A stretch of 64,000 nucleotides of DNA from Coprococcus sp. (GTDB lineage: Bacteria > Bacillota > Clostridia > Lachnospirales > Lachnospiraceae). A program made the translations under genes and the position numbers. Below the pieces are notes generated by a model, which ran no database searches, had not been told where the DNA came from, and saw nothing but the letters and a program-made list of their open reading frames with translations. The stretch is taken from assembly GCA_017935345.1 (NCBI GenBank), contig JAGBHU010000050.1:146945-210944 (forward strand), given 5' to 3'. Positions 1 to 8,152 of this stretch are shown here, one piece after another (the first letter of the stretch is position 1; the number at the start of each line of letters is the position of its first letter).

Positions 1-36
1 TACTATCGTATCGTTGACCTTAATAAATATTTATAA
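1..36 (+). CDS. possible 3' end of an upstream gene (partial)
   Basis: Reading from base 1 in frame gives eleven residues ending in VDLNKYL and then TAA at 34-36. The ending resembles the C-terminus of the neighbouring hybrid kinase (DTLNKYIDD), so a second receiver-type protein upstream is conceivable. The fragment is too short for any firm call and could be non-coding. Confidence 0.2.
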   Translation, partial: YYRIVDLNKYL

Positions 37-117
37 TATAATATATCTATATGATTTGATACGGTGGCTGACATGTATCAGGCGTGAAATATAAATAAAA
101 GAATGGAAGGTGCATCA

Positions 118-1875
118 ATGGACAAAATAAGAAGTATTGGTTGGAAACCACTGGCTATAGCTGCAGCAGCATTGTCGCTTGTTGCCGGTATCTTAGGTGT
201 AGCTAAGATGGGAGCAGGTGCCTTGATATTTGGTATCCTTGCAGCGGGAGTTACGTTTGTAGTAATGTTTACATTTTGTGGAGACGGAGGTAGTGGTTCT
301 TCAGGAAAGGCAGACAAGTATAAAAAGCTTTTTATGAATCTTCCTATTGGTTTTGCACAGGCGAAGATTATTAGTGATCCGATAAACGGCACAAGCTACC
401 AGATAGTTGATGCAAATGATATATTTGGTGAATACTTTAAACTGGATGTCAGTGATTATGCGGACAAGAATCTGGGGGAGAGCAAGATAGAGGTTCTTCA
501 GGATATCAATGCATGGTTTACGGCATATAACAATTCAGGAACCAAAGAGGGAGACCTGATGGATGTTGAAATTACCATGGAATCACTCCAGAAGGTATTT
601 AATACGGTTATGTATATGTCTGAGGCTGATTACATAAACATGGTTGTTATTGATGTGACCGAACAGAAGGAAACAGAGAATAAGCTTAGCAAAGCGATTG
701 TTGATGCAAATGCGGCATATAAGACGCAGGCAGAGTTCCTTGCGAATATGAGCCATGAGATTAGAACACCAATTAATGGTATTCTTGGTATGCTCCAGCT
801 TACACTTATGGCTGAAGACCTTCAGGCTGATTACAGAGATAATCTTGTTACTGCAAAGAACTGTGCAGATACACTCTTAAGACTTATCAATGATATACTT
901 GATATCAGTAAGCTTGAGGCAGGAAAGTATAAGATTAAGGAAGAGATATTTGATATTAAGGAAGCGATTGAAGATACGGTTGCAGCACAGATTCCGATTG
1001 CCACAAACAAGGGCTTACAGCTTGATTGTTCATTTGGTAACAATATTCCAAAGCTTGTTAAAGGTGATGGACAGAGAGTTCAGCAGGTTCTTAACTGTCT
1101 CCTTTCAAATGCCATAAAGTTTACATCTGAAGGCAGTGTAAGAGTTAAGATTGCTTCTATGGATATGGAAGACGGAAATGAAAATAAGATTAAGATTCGT
1201 ATTGCCGTAGCAGATACAGGTATTGGTATTTCAGAGGCGAATATGAGCAAGCTGTTTATCAGATTTAGTCAGGTAGATGCATCGGATACCAGAAAGTATG
1301 GCGGTTCAGGTCTGGGACTTGTTATTACAAAGCAGATAGTAGAGCTTATGGGTGGTAATATTCAGGTTCAGAGTAAAGAGGATATTGGTTCAACATTTAT
1401 TGTTGAGGTACCGATGAAGATTGTTAAGGCAGCAGATACGGCAGAAGATTTAATTAAGGAAAAGGAAGACCCTGCAGTATTTTCAATTAATGCACATAGC
1501 AAGGCAAGAATTCTTGTTGCCGAGGATGAACCTGTAAATCAGCAGGTTATCGGAAAGCTTCTTGGTATGGCAGGATTTTCATATGATATAGCAGAGAACG
1601 GACAGAAGGCTGTAGAACTTTTCAAACAGAAGATATACGATGCAGCGCTTTTCGATGTTCAGATGCCAGTCATGGATGGTATTGCCGCTACTCAGGAGAT
1701 TCGTGAGATAGAGAAGAGGGAAAAGAGGAAGAGACTTCCGATTATTGCAGTAACAGCAAGAGCTATGTTTGGAGATAAGGAGCGAATTCTTGAGAACAAG
1801 CTTGATGACTATATTGCAAAGCCATATAATCTGAATGACGTAGTAGATACGCTGAATAAATACATAGATGATTAA
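118..1875 (+). CDS. hybrid sensor histidine kinase/response regulator
   Basis: A 585-residue two-component protein. It has two hydrophobic helices near the N-terminus (about residues 10-55), a PAS-like segment, a HisKA domain with the phospho-acceptor His in SHEIRTP, and a HATPase_c domain with the N box (LSNAIKFT), the G1 box (DTGIGI) and the G2 box (GGSGLGL). A C-terminal receiver domain carries the acidic pair AEDEP, the phospho-acceptor Asp in FDVQMPVMDG and the conserved Lys in AKPYN. The second ATG (118) is preferred over the one at 103 because GGAAGGTG lies just before it. It likely autophosphorylates at the membrane and passes phosphate to its own receiver. No DNA-binding output domain is present and the signal is unknown. 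Confidence 0.9.
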   Translation: MDKIRSIGWKPLAIAAAALSLVAGILGVAKMGAGALIFGILAAGVTFVVMFTFCGDGGSGSSGKADKYKKLFMNLPIGFAQAKIISDPINGTSYQIVDANDIFGEYFKLDVSDYADKNLGESKIEVLQDINAWFTAYNNSGTKEGDLMDVEITMESLQKVFNTVMYMSEADYINMVVIDVTEQKETENKLSKAIVDANAAYKTQAEFLANMSHEIRTPINGILGMLQLTLMAEDLQADYRDNLVTAKNCADTLLRLINDILDISKLEAGKYKIKEEIFDIKEAIEDTVAAQIPIATNKGLQLDCSFGNNIPKLVKGDGQRVQQVLNCLLSNAIKFTSEGSVRVKIASMDMEDGNENKIKIRIAVADTGIGISEANMSKLFIRFSQVDASDTRKYGGSGLGLVITKQIVELMGGNIQVQSKEDIGSTFIVEVPMKIVKAADTAEDLIKEKEDPAVFSINAHSKARILVAEDEPVNQQVIGKLLGMAGFSYDIAENGQKAVELFKQKIYDAALFDVQMPVMDGIAATQEIREIEKREKRKRLPIIAVTARAMFGDKERILENKLDDYIAKPYNLNDVVDTLNKYIDD

Positions 1876-1955
1876 TTTAGAAGTATAATATATAATGTCA
1901 TTGATATAAAATTGATGGCTGAAACACATAGTAGTGTGTTAATTATAATAATGAT

Positions 1956-1992
1956 GGGAACACGAGGATTGGTAATCAATCTTTGTGTTCCT
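1956..1992 (+). terminator. probable terminator hairpin after the hybrid kinase
   Basis: GGAACAC plus AGGATTG pairs with CAATCTT plus GTGTTCC, with some G-U pairs, around a five-base loop. It is followed by an AT-rich stretch rather than a clean T run, so termination may be weak. It separates the kinase from the ABC operon. Confidence 0.5.
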
Positions 1993-2108
1993 ATATTTAT
2001 ATTATAAAAGTAAATAATAAAACAGCGAATACCTTTAATAAGGATATAACAATTTTTGTGAATTAGACAAAATTTAAAAAAATAGGGTGTTATTTGGTTA
2101 GGAGAAAC

Positions 2109-3137
2109 ATGGTAGAGCAATTAAGATTTGTGTTAGGTTGGATAAGATATAATAAAGTTATAACAATCGTTTACATGGTGGTATTAAGCTTAATTGTATG
2201 TTCGAATATTCTTTTGATACAGTTTTTTTGTGAAGAGAGTACTGAAAATACAGAGGGCAGATATTATTATTCTTTCTATTTTGATAAACATATTGATAAT
2301 AATACTATAGAAGCGCTTTTACTTGATTTATCGAATCAGGATATAGGCCTGGAAGAATTTATGGTTGCTTCAAATTCTGATAAGTATGTAGGATACGATG
2401 ATTACTATGTGGCAGCATATTTTCTTTTAAATGAAAAAGAATGTAATGAGCGAAATGAATATTTGTCATACGGAAAATTTGACGGTATGGCAAAAAAATA
2501 TATTGCAGATGTTGGAATTTCGGAATTGCCTTTTAACGATGAGAATTTTAAATGTACCGGAGAAGGTACAATACATATTGGCAGCTATTTCTGTGATTAT
2601 TTGATTGCAGCAGATGATTATAAGGAATACGTTAATCGTGTAGATGCAATAGAAGTTACTTTATACGAAAAAAATGAGGATGCTGTAGAAGCTGTCGTAA
2701 GCAAATATATAGAAGATTTTGAAGCTGAATATCTTGAGGACTTTTTAGAAAGCGGGTTTGAATCTGTAAAAAATACGATTATTATTTGTATTATATTGCT
2801 TTTATTCTCCCTATATTCTGCACTTGTATTTATAGAAATAATGATACATATGCAAAAAGCGGATATAGCAGTTTTCTTAAGATGCGGAGCGGAGAAGCGA
2901 GATATTAGTAGAATGTATATAGGACAGGTTGTAATTGCAGGATTAATAAGTTTTATAGTTGGAAGTCTATTAGGCAATGTGTTTTTGTTATTTGCAGACT
3001 TCAATTTTGAGAAAATAACAATACCGGCATATTTAATTACGTTTGCAATATTTATGTTTTGCTATATAATTGAAGCACTTATTTATATAAAAGTTACTTT
3101 AAGTAATACTATAAGTGTAATAGAGAAAAATTTGTAA
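2109..3137 (+). CDS. ABC transporter permease, FtsX/MacB-like
   Basis: A 342-residue membrane protein with one N-terminal transmembrane helix (about residues 17-38), a large extracytoplasmic segment to about residue 220, and three C-terminal helices. This is the usual layout of FtsX/MacB-type permeases. ATG 2109 is chosen because TTAGGAGA precedes it; an upstream in-frame start at 2094 has no ribosome site. It is the first gene of a tight group (second permease, ATPase, coiled-coil protein). Such three-part systems often export or sense peptides, antibiotics or lipids; the substrate cannot be read from the sequence. Confidence 0.75.
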   Translation: MVEQLRFVLGWIRYNKVITIVYMVVLSLIVCSNILLIQFFCEESTENTEGRYYYSFYFDKHIDNNTIEALLLDLSNQDIGLEEFMVASNSDKYVGYDDYYVAAYFLLNEKECNERNEYLSYGKFDGMAKKYIADVGISELPFNDENFKCTGEGTIHIGSYFCDYLIAADDYKEYVNRVDAIEVTLYEKNEDAVEAVVSKYIEDFEAEYLEDFLESGFESVKNTIIICIILLLFSLYSALVFIEIMIHMQKADIAVFLRCGAEKRDISRMYIGQVVIAGLISFIVGSLLGNVFLLFADFNFEKITIPAYLITFAIFMFCYIIEALIYIKVTLSNTISVIEKNL

Positions 3138-3167
3138 AAGAAATTTGATATATTGGTGGAGATAATA

Positions 3168-4295
3168 TTGAAAAAAATAAATTATGTAATAAAAAGTTTT
3201 TTGATAGACAAAAGAGAAAATTTTAGAATTTTCTTATTTGCAATTATGTTGTCTTTTGTTGGTTTGTTTTTTATCTGTAATATAAAACTGATAAAAAGTC
3301 ATATCGGCTTACTTGATAATTTATCAGGTGCTTACTTTATTACAGTAGAAAATAGTGATTATACATATACAGATGTTAGACAGATTACTCAGAAGTTTGG
3401 AAAATTACATTTTGTTACTCATATAGGTATGGATGTAAATGGGGATTATTGTGAGGGATATATATATGATGAATTTATAATCAACCATATATCTTATAAT
3501 TTTGAGCGCGGAAAATCAATTAGCAACGAAAATGAGGTAATTATATCTCAGTCGCTTGGTGAAAGATATGATATAGGAGATACGATTACTCTGGGAAGTT
3601 ATGATAAAGATGGGGAATATGTAGAAAAAAATAAAGTGATATGTGGTGTTCTTGATAGCGATATCATTTATTATCCAACAGGAACAGGAGATGTAGCATA
3701 TGATTTTCTTGTTGTTGATTTAACTGATGAATTGTATAGCAGAGATGCGATTATAACCATTGATAAATTGTTTCGTTATGGGGATATGGAGTCTGAGATT
3801 TTTATGCTTGAGCCAAATCTTCGATATGAAAAATCTGCATTAGAGGAATTGTTTATAGATATAGGAGAGGTGTACGAGGGCAAAGAAATTATAGACAGAA
3901 ATGCAGAATATCTTATGTATGAAAAAAATCAAAAAAAGGTATTTGCTATTTCAGGACTTGTAGTTGGTTTATCTGTTTTCCTAGGCGGTATCTACATATC
4001 TGTTATTAGAAGGAGAAGAGAGTTCGGAATAATGTTACTGTCGGGTGCTAACTATGTAAGTACTTTGTTATTGTTAAGGCTTAATGGATTATTATCAGTA
4101 ATAATGGGAGCATTCGTTGGAGAAGCAATTACAATTTGTTTGATAAATAGAAAAGTTTTGGAAGGAGAAATAAATATTGTAGTGGTTCTAGTTGTATTTG
4201 CCATAATGATATTGCTATATATCATTTGTACATTAATTATTGGTGCATGTTGGAAACGGGAAGAAATTGTAGATTTAATTACAAAGGATATATAA
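3168..4295 (+). CDS. ABC transporter permease, FtsX/MacB-like (second subunit)
   Basis: A 375-residue membrane protein with one N-terminal helix, a large external domain that resembles MacB periplasmic core regions, and three C-terminal helices. The charged loop IRRRREFGIMLLSGA after the second helix is typical of FtsX-family permeases. The start is taken as TTG 3168 because GGTGGAG lies seven bases upstream; in-frame TTG 3153 and GTG 3156 fall inside or before that site. It probably pairs with the preceding permease to form a heterodimeric channel served by the ATPase gene that follows. Confidence 0.78.
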   Translation: MKKINYVIKSFLIDKRENFRIFLFAIMLSFVGLFFICNIKLIKSHIGLLDNLSGAYFITVENSDYTYTDVRQITQKFGKLHFVTHIGMDVNGDYCEGYIYDEFIINHISYNFERGKSISNENEVIISQSLGERYDIGDTITLGSYDKDGEYVEKNKVICGVLDSDIIYYPTGTGDVAYDFLVVDLTDELYSRDAIITIDKLFRYGDMESEIFMLEPNLRYEKSALEELFIDIGEVYEGKEIIDRNAEYLMYEKNQKKVFAISGLVVGLSVFLGGIYISVIRRRREFGIMLLSGANYVSTLLLLRLNGLLSVIMGAFVGEAITICLINRKVLEGEINIVVVLVVFAIMILLYIICTLIIGACWKREEIVDLITKDI

Positions 4296-4354
4296 GGGGA
4301 TAAGAAATACCTTACCGCTATAACTAAAATATTTATGTAGAATTGGAGAGAATT

Positions 4355-5038
4355 ATGATAATTGAACTTAGAGGAGTTAAAAAGGAATATAATGATGGAA
4401 AAAATAAGAAAATATCTCCTTTAAATGATATAAATTTTTGTGTAGACAAGGGAGATTTTGTTGCCATTACAGGACCATCAGGTATTGGTAAAACCACACT
4501 GCTTAATATAATTGGCTGTATAGATACAGTCACGTCAGGACAATATTTTTTAAATGGTAAAAGTATTGAAAATTATACAGAAAAGAAAAAGGCATTCGTG
4601 AGGAATAAGTATTTTGGTTATGTTTTGCAGTCAGATGGATTAATACCATATAGAAATGTATATGACAATGTATCTGTTCCACTTATGTTTAATAAGGATG
4701 TAAAGAGAAGAGAGTATAAAGAGAAAATTGAAAAAGCACTGACAGCTGTTAACATGGAGAATTATATTCATAGGAATGTTAATGAATTATCGGGTGGGGA
4801 GAAACAACGGATTTCAATAGCAAGAGCTATGGTAAATGACCCTGATATTATATTAGCCGATGAACCTACAGGTTCATTGGATGTTGATAATAAAGAGATG
4901 ATTGTGGAGAACTTATTTAATTTAAGAAAAAACGGGAAAACAGTTATAATTGTTACACATGACCTGGATATTGCTGCTAGATTTGATTTACAGTATACGT
5001 TTGTACCAGGTGGTATATTAAAACGTAAGGAGAATTAA
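4355..5038 (+). CDS. ABC transporter ATP-binding protein (MacB/LolD type)
   Basis: A 227-residue nucleotide-binding subunit. It shows Walker A (GPSGIGKTT), a Q-loop region, the ABC signature LSGGEKQR, Walker B with D-loop (ILADEPTGSLD) and the H-loop His in VTHD. ATG 4355 is preferred over TTG 4343 because GGAGAG stands directly before it. It is expected to power the two upstream permeases from the cytoplasmic side. The gene ends three bases before the next ORF, which implies co-transcription. Confidence 0.92.
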   Translation: MIIELRGVKKEYNDGKNKKISPLNDINFCVDKGDFVAITGPSGIGKTTLLNIIGCIDTVTSGQYFLNGKSIENYTEKKKAFVRNKYFGYVLQSDGLIPYRNVYDNVSVPLMFNKDVKRREYKEKIEKALTAVNMENYIHRNVNELSGGEKQRISIARAMVNDPDIILADEPTGSLDVDNKEMIVENLFNLRKNGKTVIIVTHDLDIAARFDLQYTFVPGGILKRKEN

Positions 5039-5041
5039 AAG

Positions 5042-5524
5042 ATGCGGCTGGCACATGAGGAAAATGAACAGACCCTTGAGGAATTTAATAATATAGAAGC
5101 TCTTAGAGTTAAAACAGATAGTTTAAAAATAGATATCGAGCTTGAGGAAAAAGAGATAGATAATTTGAAGCTGAAATATGACAGACTTGATTATAATTTG
5201 AAAAAGACATGTGTGTTTATTGTTATATCAGCGGTACTGCTGGCTTGGATACTTTCAAATCCGGCTAGCTTTGTAATGAATATGATTTCCTACACATATC
5301 TTGCGATTATCATATTTGGTGGTATTGTTTCTTTTGTGGGATATACGATACGCTGTGTAATGAAATATCTGCCGATGTATATAAATTGCAAAAAGGAGGA
5401 AAAGGGAACCTCAAAGGATGCAATGAACTATGTATATCAGATAAAATTACATGAGAGAAAGAAAAGGGATTTTGTAAAGGAACTGGAAGAAGCTCAGACA
5501 GAGCTAAACACATATTTGAAATAG
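5042..5524 (+). CDS. coiled-coil membrane protein of unknown function
   Basis: A 160-residue protein with an acidic coiled-coil N-terminal half (about 1-55), two transmembrane helices (about 56-75 and 82-104) and a second coiled-coil C-terminus. I do not recognise a family. Its start lies three bases after the ABC ATPase stop, so it is probably translated with that operon and may be an accessory or sensing subunit; that is inference from position only. Confidence 0.6.
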   Translation: MRLAHEENEQTLEEFNNIEALRVKTDSLKIDIELEEKEIDNLKLKYDRLDYNLKKTCVFIVISAVLLAWILSNPASFVMNMISYTYLAIIIFGGIVSFVGYTIRCVMKYLPMYINCKKEEKGTSKDAMNYVYQIKLHERKKRDFVKELEEAQTELNTYLK

Positions 5525-5633
5525 ACAAAAAATAAAACGCATAGTATAATTACGGTAATGCAATCAATGTGCGTTGTGCAAAGGCATTTTTATTGACCTT
5601 TTGCATAGTATCAGTAAAGGATAGGGGATATAT

Positions 5634-6428
5634 ATGGCAAATTTTTTTCAGAATGCATTTGAAAAGACAAAGAATTTTGCAAATCAGGCTGTAGACGGAA
5701 CAAAGAATGCAGCCCAGAAGTCAAAATTGAAATCACGTATCAATCAGGAAAACAGTAATATTGAAAGACAGTTTACAGAGATAGGAAGATATTATTACAA
5801 TATAAATAAGGAACAGCCTGCACCTGAGGTTGCACAGTTTTTTGAGAACATCAATAGTTCTTTAAATAATATAGCAGCATGTAATCAGGAAATACAGAAT
5901 ATAGAAGCGCAGGAAGCATTGACAAAGCAGCAGAATGCGCATCCCGGTTATACAGGATATCCACAGCAGCAGATACCGCCACAGGGTATGATGCCACCAC
6001 AGGGTATGATGCCGCCACAGGGACAAATGCCGCCACAGGGACAGATGCCGCCACAGGGTATGATGCCACCACAGGGACAAATGCCGCCACAAGGTATGAT
6101 GCCACCACAGGGACAAATGCCACCGCAGGGACAGATGCCGCCACAGGGACAAATGCCGCCACAAGGTATGATGCCGCCACAGGGACAGATGCCGCCACAA
6201 GGTATGATGCCACCACAGGGACAGATGCCATCACAGGGTATGGCTCAGCCACCACAAAATAATGATGCAATGTTTGTATCACCTGTTTCTACAGGAGATA
6301 TGGCTCAGGCAGGTACCTCTGATAGCGGAATGTCAAATCTTTTTGCCACTCCGACACCGGATTCAGAGATGGCGGAACAGGAAACAGCACCTTCACCTGC
6401 TATGGAGGGCGAGACTCCGGCAGAGTAA
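5634..6428 (+). CDS. hypothetical protein with Met-Pro-Pro-Gln-Gly tandem repeats
   Basis: A 264-residue protein in three parts. Residues 1-100 form a charged helical domain, probably coiled coil, that starts MANFFQNAFEKTKNFANQA. Residues about 113-200 consist of pentapeptide repeats PPQG(M/Q)M. The C-terminus is acidic, Ser/Thr-rich and low complexity. There is no signal peptide or membrane helix, so a cytoplasmic protein is likely. The repeat-bearing DNA (about 5975-6240) will be prone to slippage, so the repeat number may differ between strains. Function is unknown. Confidence 0.65.
   Translation: MANFFQNAFEKTKNFANQAVDGTKNAAQKSKLKSRINQENSNIERQFTEIGRYYYNINKEQPAPEVAQFFENINSSLNNIAACNQEIQNIEAQEALTKQQNAHPGYTGYPQQQIPPQGMMPPQGMMPPQGQMPPQGQMPPQGMMPPQGQMPPQGMMPPQGQMPPQGQMPPQGQMPPQGMMPPQGQMPPQGMMPPQGQMPSQGMAQPPQNNDAMFVSPVSTGDMAQAGTSDSGMSNLFATPTPDSEMAEQETAPSPAMEGETPAE
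5975..6240 (+). repeat. in-frame 15-bp tandem repeat (PPQG-M/Q-M)
   Basis: Fifteen-base units of the form CCRCCACAGGGWMARATG repeat more than fifteen times within the 5634-6428 gene. Units differ mainly at third codon positions and at the Met/Gln alternation, so the array is old enough to have accumulated silent changes. Confidence 0.85.
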
Positions 6429-6473
6429 ATTGAAAATAAGACATTTTACAAATTATGTAGGAATTTTGATAGG

Positions 6474-6506
6474 AAAAGGATAGCCGTTCATGGTTATCCT
6501 TTTTCA
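6474..6506 (+). terminator. rho-independent terminator
   Basis: AAAGGATAGCC and GGTTATCCTTT pair around the loop GTTCAT, with one G-U pair, followed by TTTTTCATTT. It closes the repeat-protein gene before the Tad locus. Confidence 0.8.
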
Positions 6507-6541
6507 TTTCCAGTGTTTATGATGTTTTAAGAAATATGCTA

Positions 6542-6570
6542 TTGAATGTGGAAATTTTGCGAGATATACA
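6542..6570 (+). promoter_or_regulatory. candidate promoter of the Tad pilus locus
   Basis: TTGAAT (6542-6547) and TATACA (6565-6570) are 17 bp apart, in the space between the upstream terminator and the prepilin peptidase gene. Fit to the consensus is moderate. Confidence 0.4.
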
Positions 6571-6680
6571 TAATGTATTGTAGGTTTTTTTATAAAGTTT
6601 TCTTTATAAATGAGGTATTTACAAGTTGATTGAAAGATGGTAACGTATGCATACAGCAAAAACAAAGGAGGGTTGTAAAA

Positions 6681-7163
6681 ATATTTATTACATTAGTTGC
6701 GTATACCGGAATAGCAGCTGTGTTTGATATAAAAACATGGAGGATTCCCAATATATATGTTATTTGCGGAATGATGGCAGGCATTTTAAAAGCTGTTCTC
6801 TTTCAGGGCAAACATGGCTTATGTTATAGTATTATCGGAATGATGCTTCCGGTTGCGGTATTATTTGTATTATTTCTTCTTAAAGCGATAGGTGGCGGAG
6901 ATATCAAACTGTTTTCCGCAATAGGCTCTTTTATAGGAGCGGACGTAGGCTTTATTATGTTATATTCCTTTATTGCAGGAGGAATATTATCTTTTATTTA
7001 TCTTATAAGCTCTGTTGTGAAATCGAATACGAATCGTATTAGTAATTCAAAATTGATTAGTGCTGGTGAAAACAACATGAATTCACCATTTAAGGGGAAA
7101 ATACATTTTTCACCTGCAATACTGATTGGAACCATTTGGTATGCAGTATTAAAACATATGTAA
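6681..7163 (+). CDS. Tad-type prepilin peptidase (A24 family)
   Basis: A membrane aspartic protease of about 160 residues that would cleave the leader of the Flp pilin and related pseudopilins. The two catalytic Asp motifs of the A24 family are visible: Asp in FDIKTWRIPN and Asp in GGGDIKLFSAIG. Five or so transmembrane helices are apparent. A very strong ribosome site, AAAGGAGGG (6664-6672), is followed eight bases later by ATA 6681 with no ATG, GTG or TTG in frame nearby. The only conventional in-frame start is TTG 6630, which would add 17 polar residues and has poor spacing from GAGG. I place the start at ATA 6681 with caution. It is the first gene of the Tad locus. Confidence 0.75.
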   Translation: MFITLVAYTGIAAVFDIKTWRIPNIYVICGMMAGILKAVLFQGKHGLCYSIIGMMLPVAVLFVLFLLKAIGGGDIKLFSAIGSFIGADVGFIMLYSFIAGGILSFIYLISSVVKSNTNRISNSKLISAGENNMNSPFKGKIHFSPAILIGTIWYAVLKHM

Positions 7164-7198
7164 ACGGTATGTTTTTAGAAGACAGGAGGTTGATATAA

Positions 7199-8152
7199 AT
7201 AAGGCAATACAAAATAGGGATTTATGATAGTGAGCAGGCATATATGATGGGACTGATGAATTATATAAATTCCGATATGGATAGTCCTTTGTATGCTGTT
7301 GCTTTTACTACAGTAGAAAAGCTTATAGAATACCTAAATACAAAGAACTTAGATATCCTTGTTATGCCGGAAGATACCGCTGATAAGATATCAATAATGA
7401 AATTTGCAGATATTAAGAGAATATTTTTGACAAGAGATCATGTGGAAAAAGATAAAAATACAGCAGACTGTAGTTACTTGTTTAAATATGTAAGGGCGGG
7501 ACTGATATCTGAGACGGCAATATCGATGCTGGGTATAGAAAAAGCAATACAGACGAATAGATTATATCGTACATATGCAGTCATTTCTCCTGTAGGAAGG
7601 TGTGGTAAAACCAGATTTGCCAAAGCAGTATGTGCTTCTGATGATGTGCGGGGAGGTTTATATATTGGAATGGAGGCATATAGCAGTGAGAATGCCTGTC
7701 AGGATAGAGAAGATATTTCATCAAATATGTTTTATCTGGTTAAGAACAGAGATTCCGAAATTATAAATTATATAGCGGAAAATATAGTAGTCGAAGAAAA
7801 TATCCATTGTATACCATCACCGTGTTCATATCTCGATATGAATCATATATGCCTGGCGGATATAAGCTGGCTGATAGAAAAGCTGGTGGAATGGGGACGA
7901 TATACCACGATGGTATTTGATATAGGGGCTGCGGTTTTGAGAGATATATCATGTCTTGAAGCATTTGATTATATCGTTATGCCGGTTTTATCTGATGAAA
8001 GTTCACAAAATAAAAGAGAGGCATTTTATGCAATGCTGAAAGCGAATGAACTTTGTAAGCTTATGGGAAGAATACGTGAGATTCAGCTTCCTGATGCGGA
8101 TTTTAAAAGCAGTACGATGATAAGAGCAGTCGAAGAGGTGATAGATGACTGA
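7199..8152 (+). CDS. TadZ/CpaE-like ATPase with receiver-like N-terminus
   Basis: A protein of about 317 residues. The N-terminal 125 residues look like a degenerate receiver domain (IGIYDSEQ, then IEYLNTKNLDILVMPED). The C-terminal part is a ParA/MinD-like ATPase with a P-loop SPVGRCGKT near residue 130. TadZ proteins position the Tad secretion machine at the membrane. The strong site AGGAGGT (7184-7190) is nine bases before ATA 7199, and reading from there restores the first receiver strand (RQYKIGIYDSEQ). The first ATG, 7244, would delete that strand and has no good ribosome site. The start is therefore probably ATA. Later ATPase motifs are weak, so activity is uncertain. Confidence 0.7.
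   Translation: MRQYKIGIYDSEQAYMMGLMNYINSDMDSPLYAVAFTTVEKLIEYLNTKNLDILVMPEDTADKISIMKFADIKRIFLTRDHVEKDKNTADCSYLFKYVRAGLISETAISMLGIEKAIQTNRLYRTYAVISPVGRCGKTRFAKAVCASDDVRGGLYIGMEAYSSENACQDREDISSNMFYLVKNRDSEIINYIAENIVVEENIHCIPSPCSYLDMNHICLADISWLIEKLVEWGRYTTMVFDIGAAVLRDISCLEAFDYIVMPVLSDESSQNKREAFYAMLKANELCKLMGRIREIQLPDADFKSSTMIRAVEEVIDD

Noticed and set aside
5851..6282. Long minus-strand open frames opposite the PPQG repeat gene
   Set aside because: They are created by the repeated sequence, have no ribosome site and encode only low-complexity protein.
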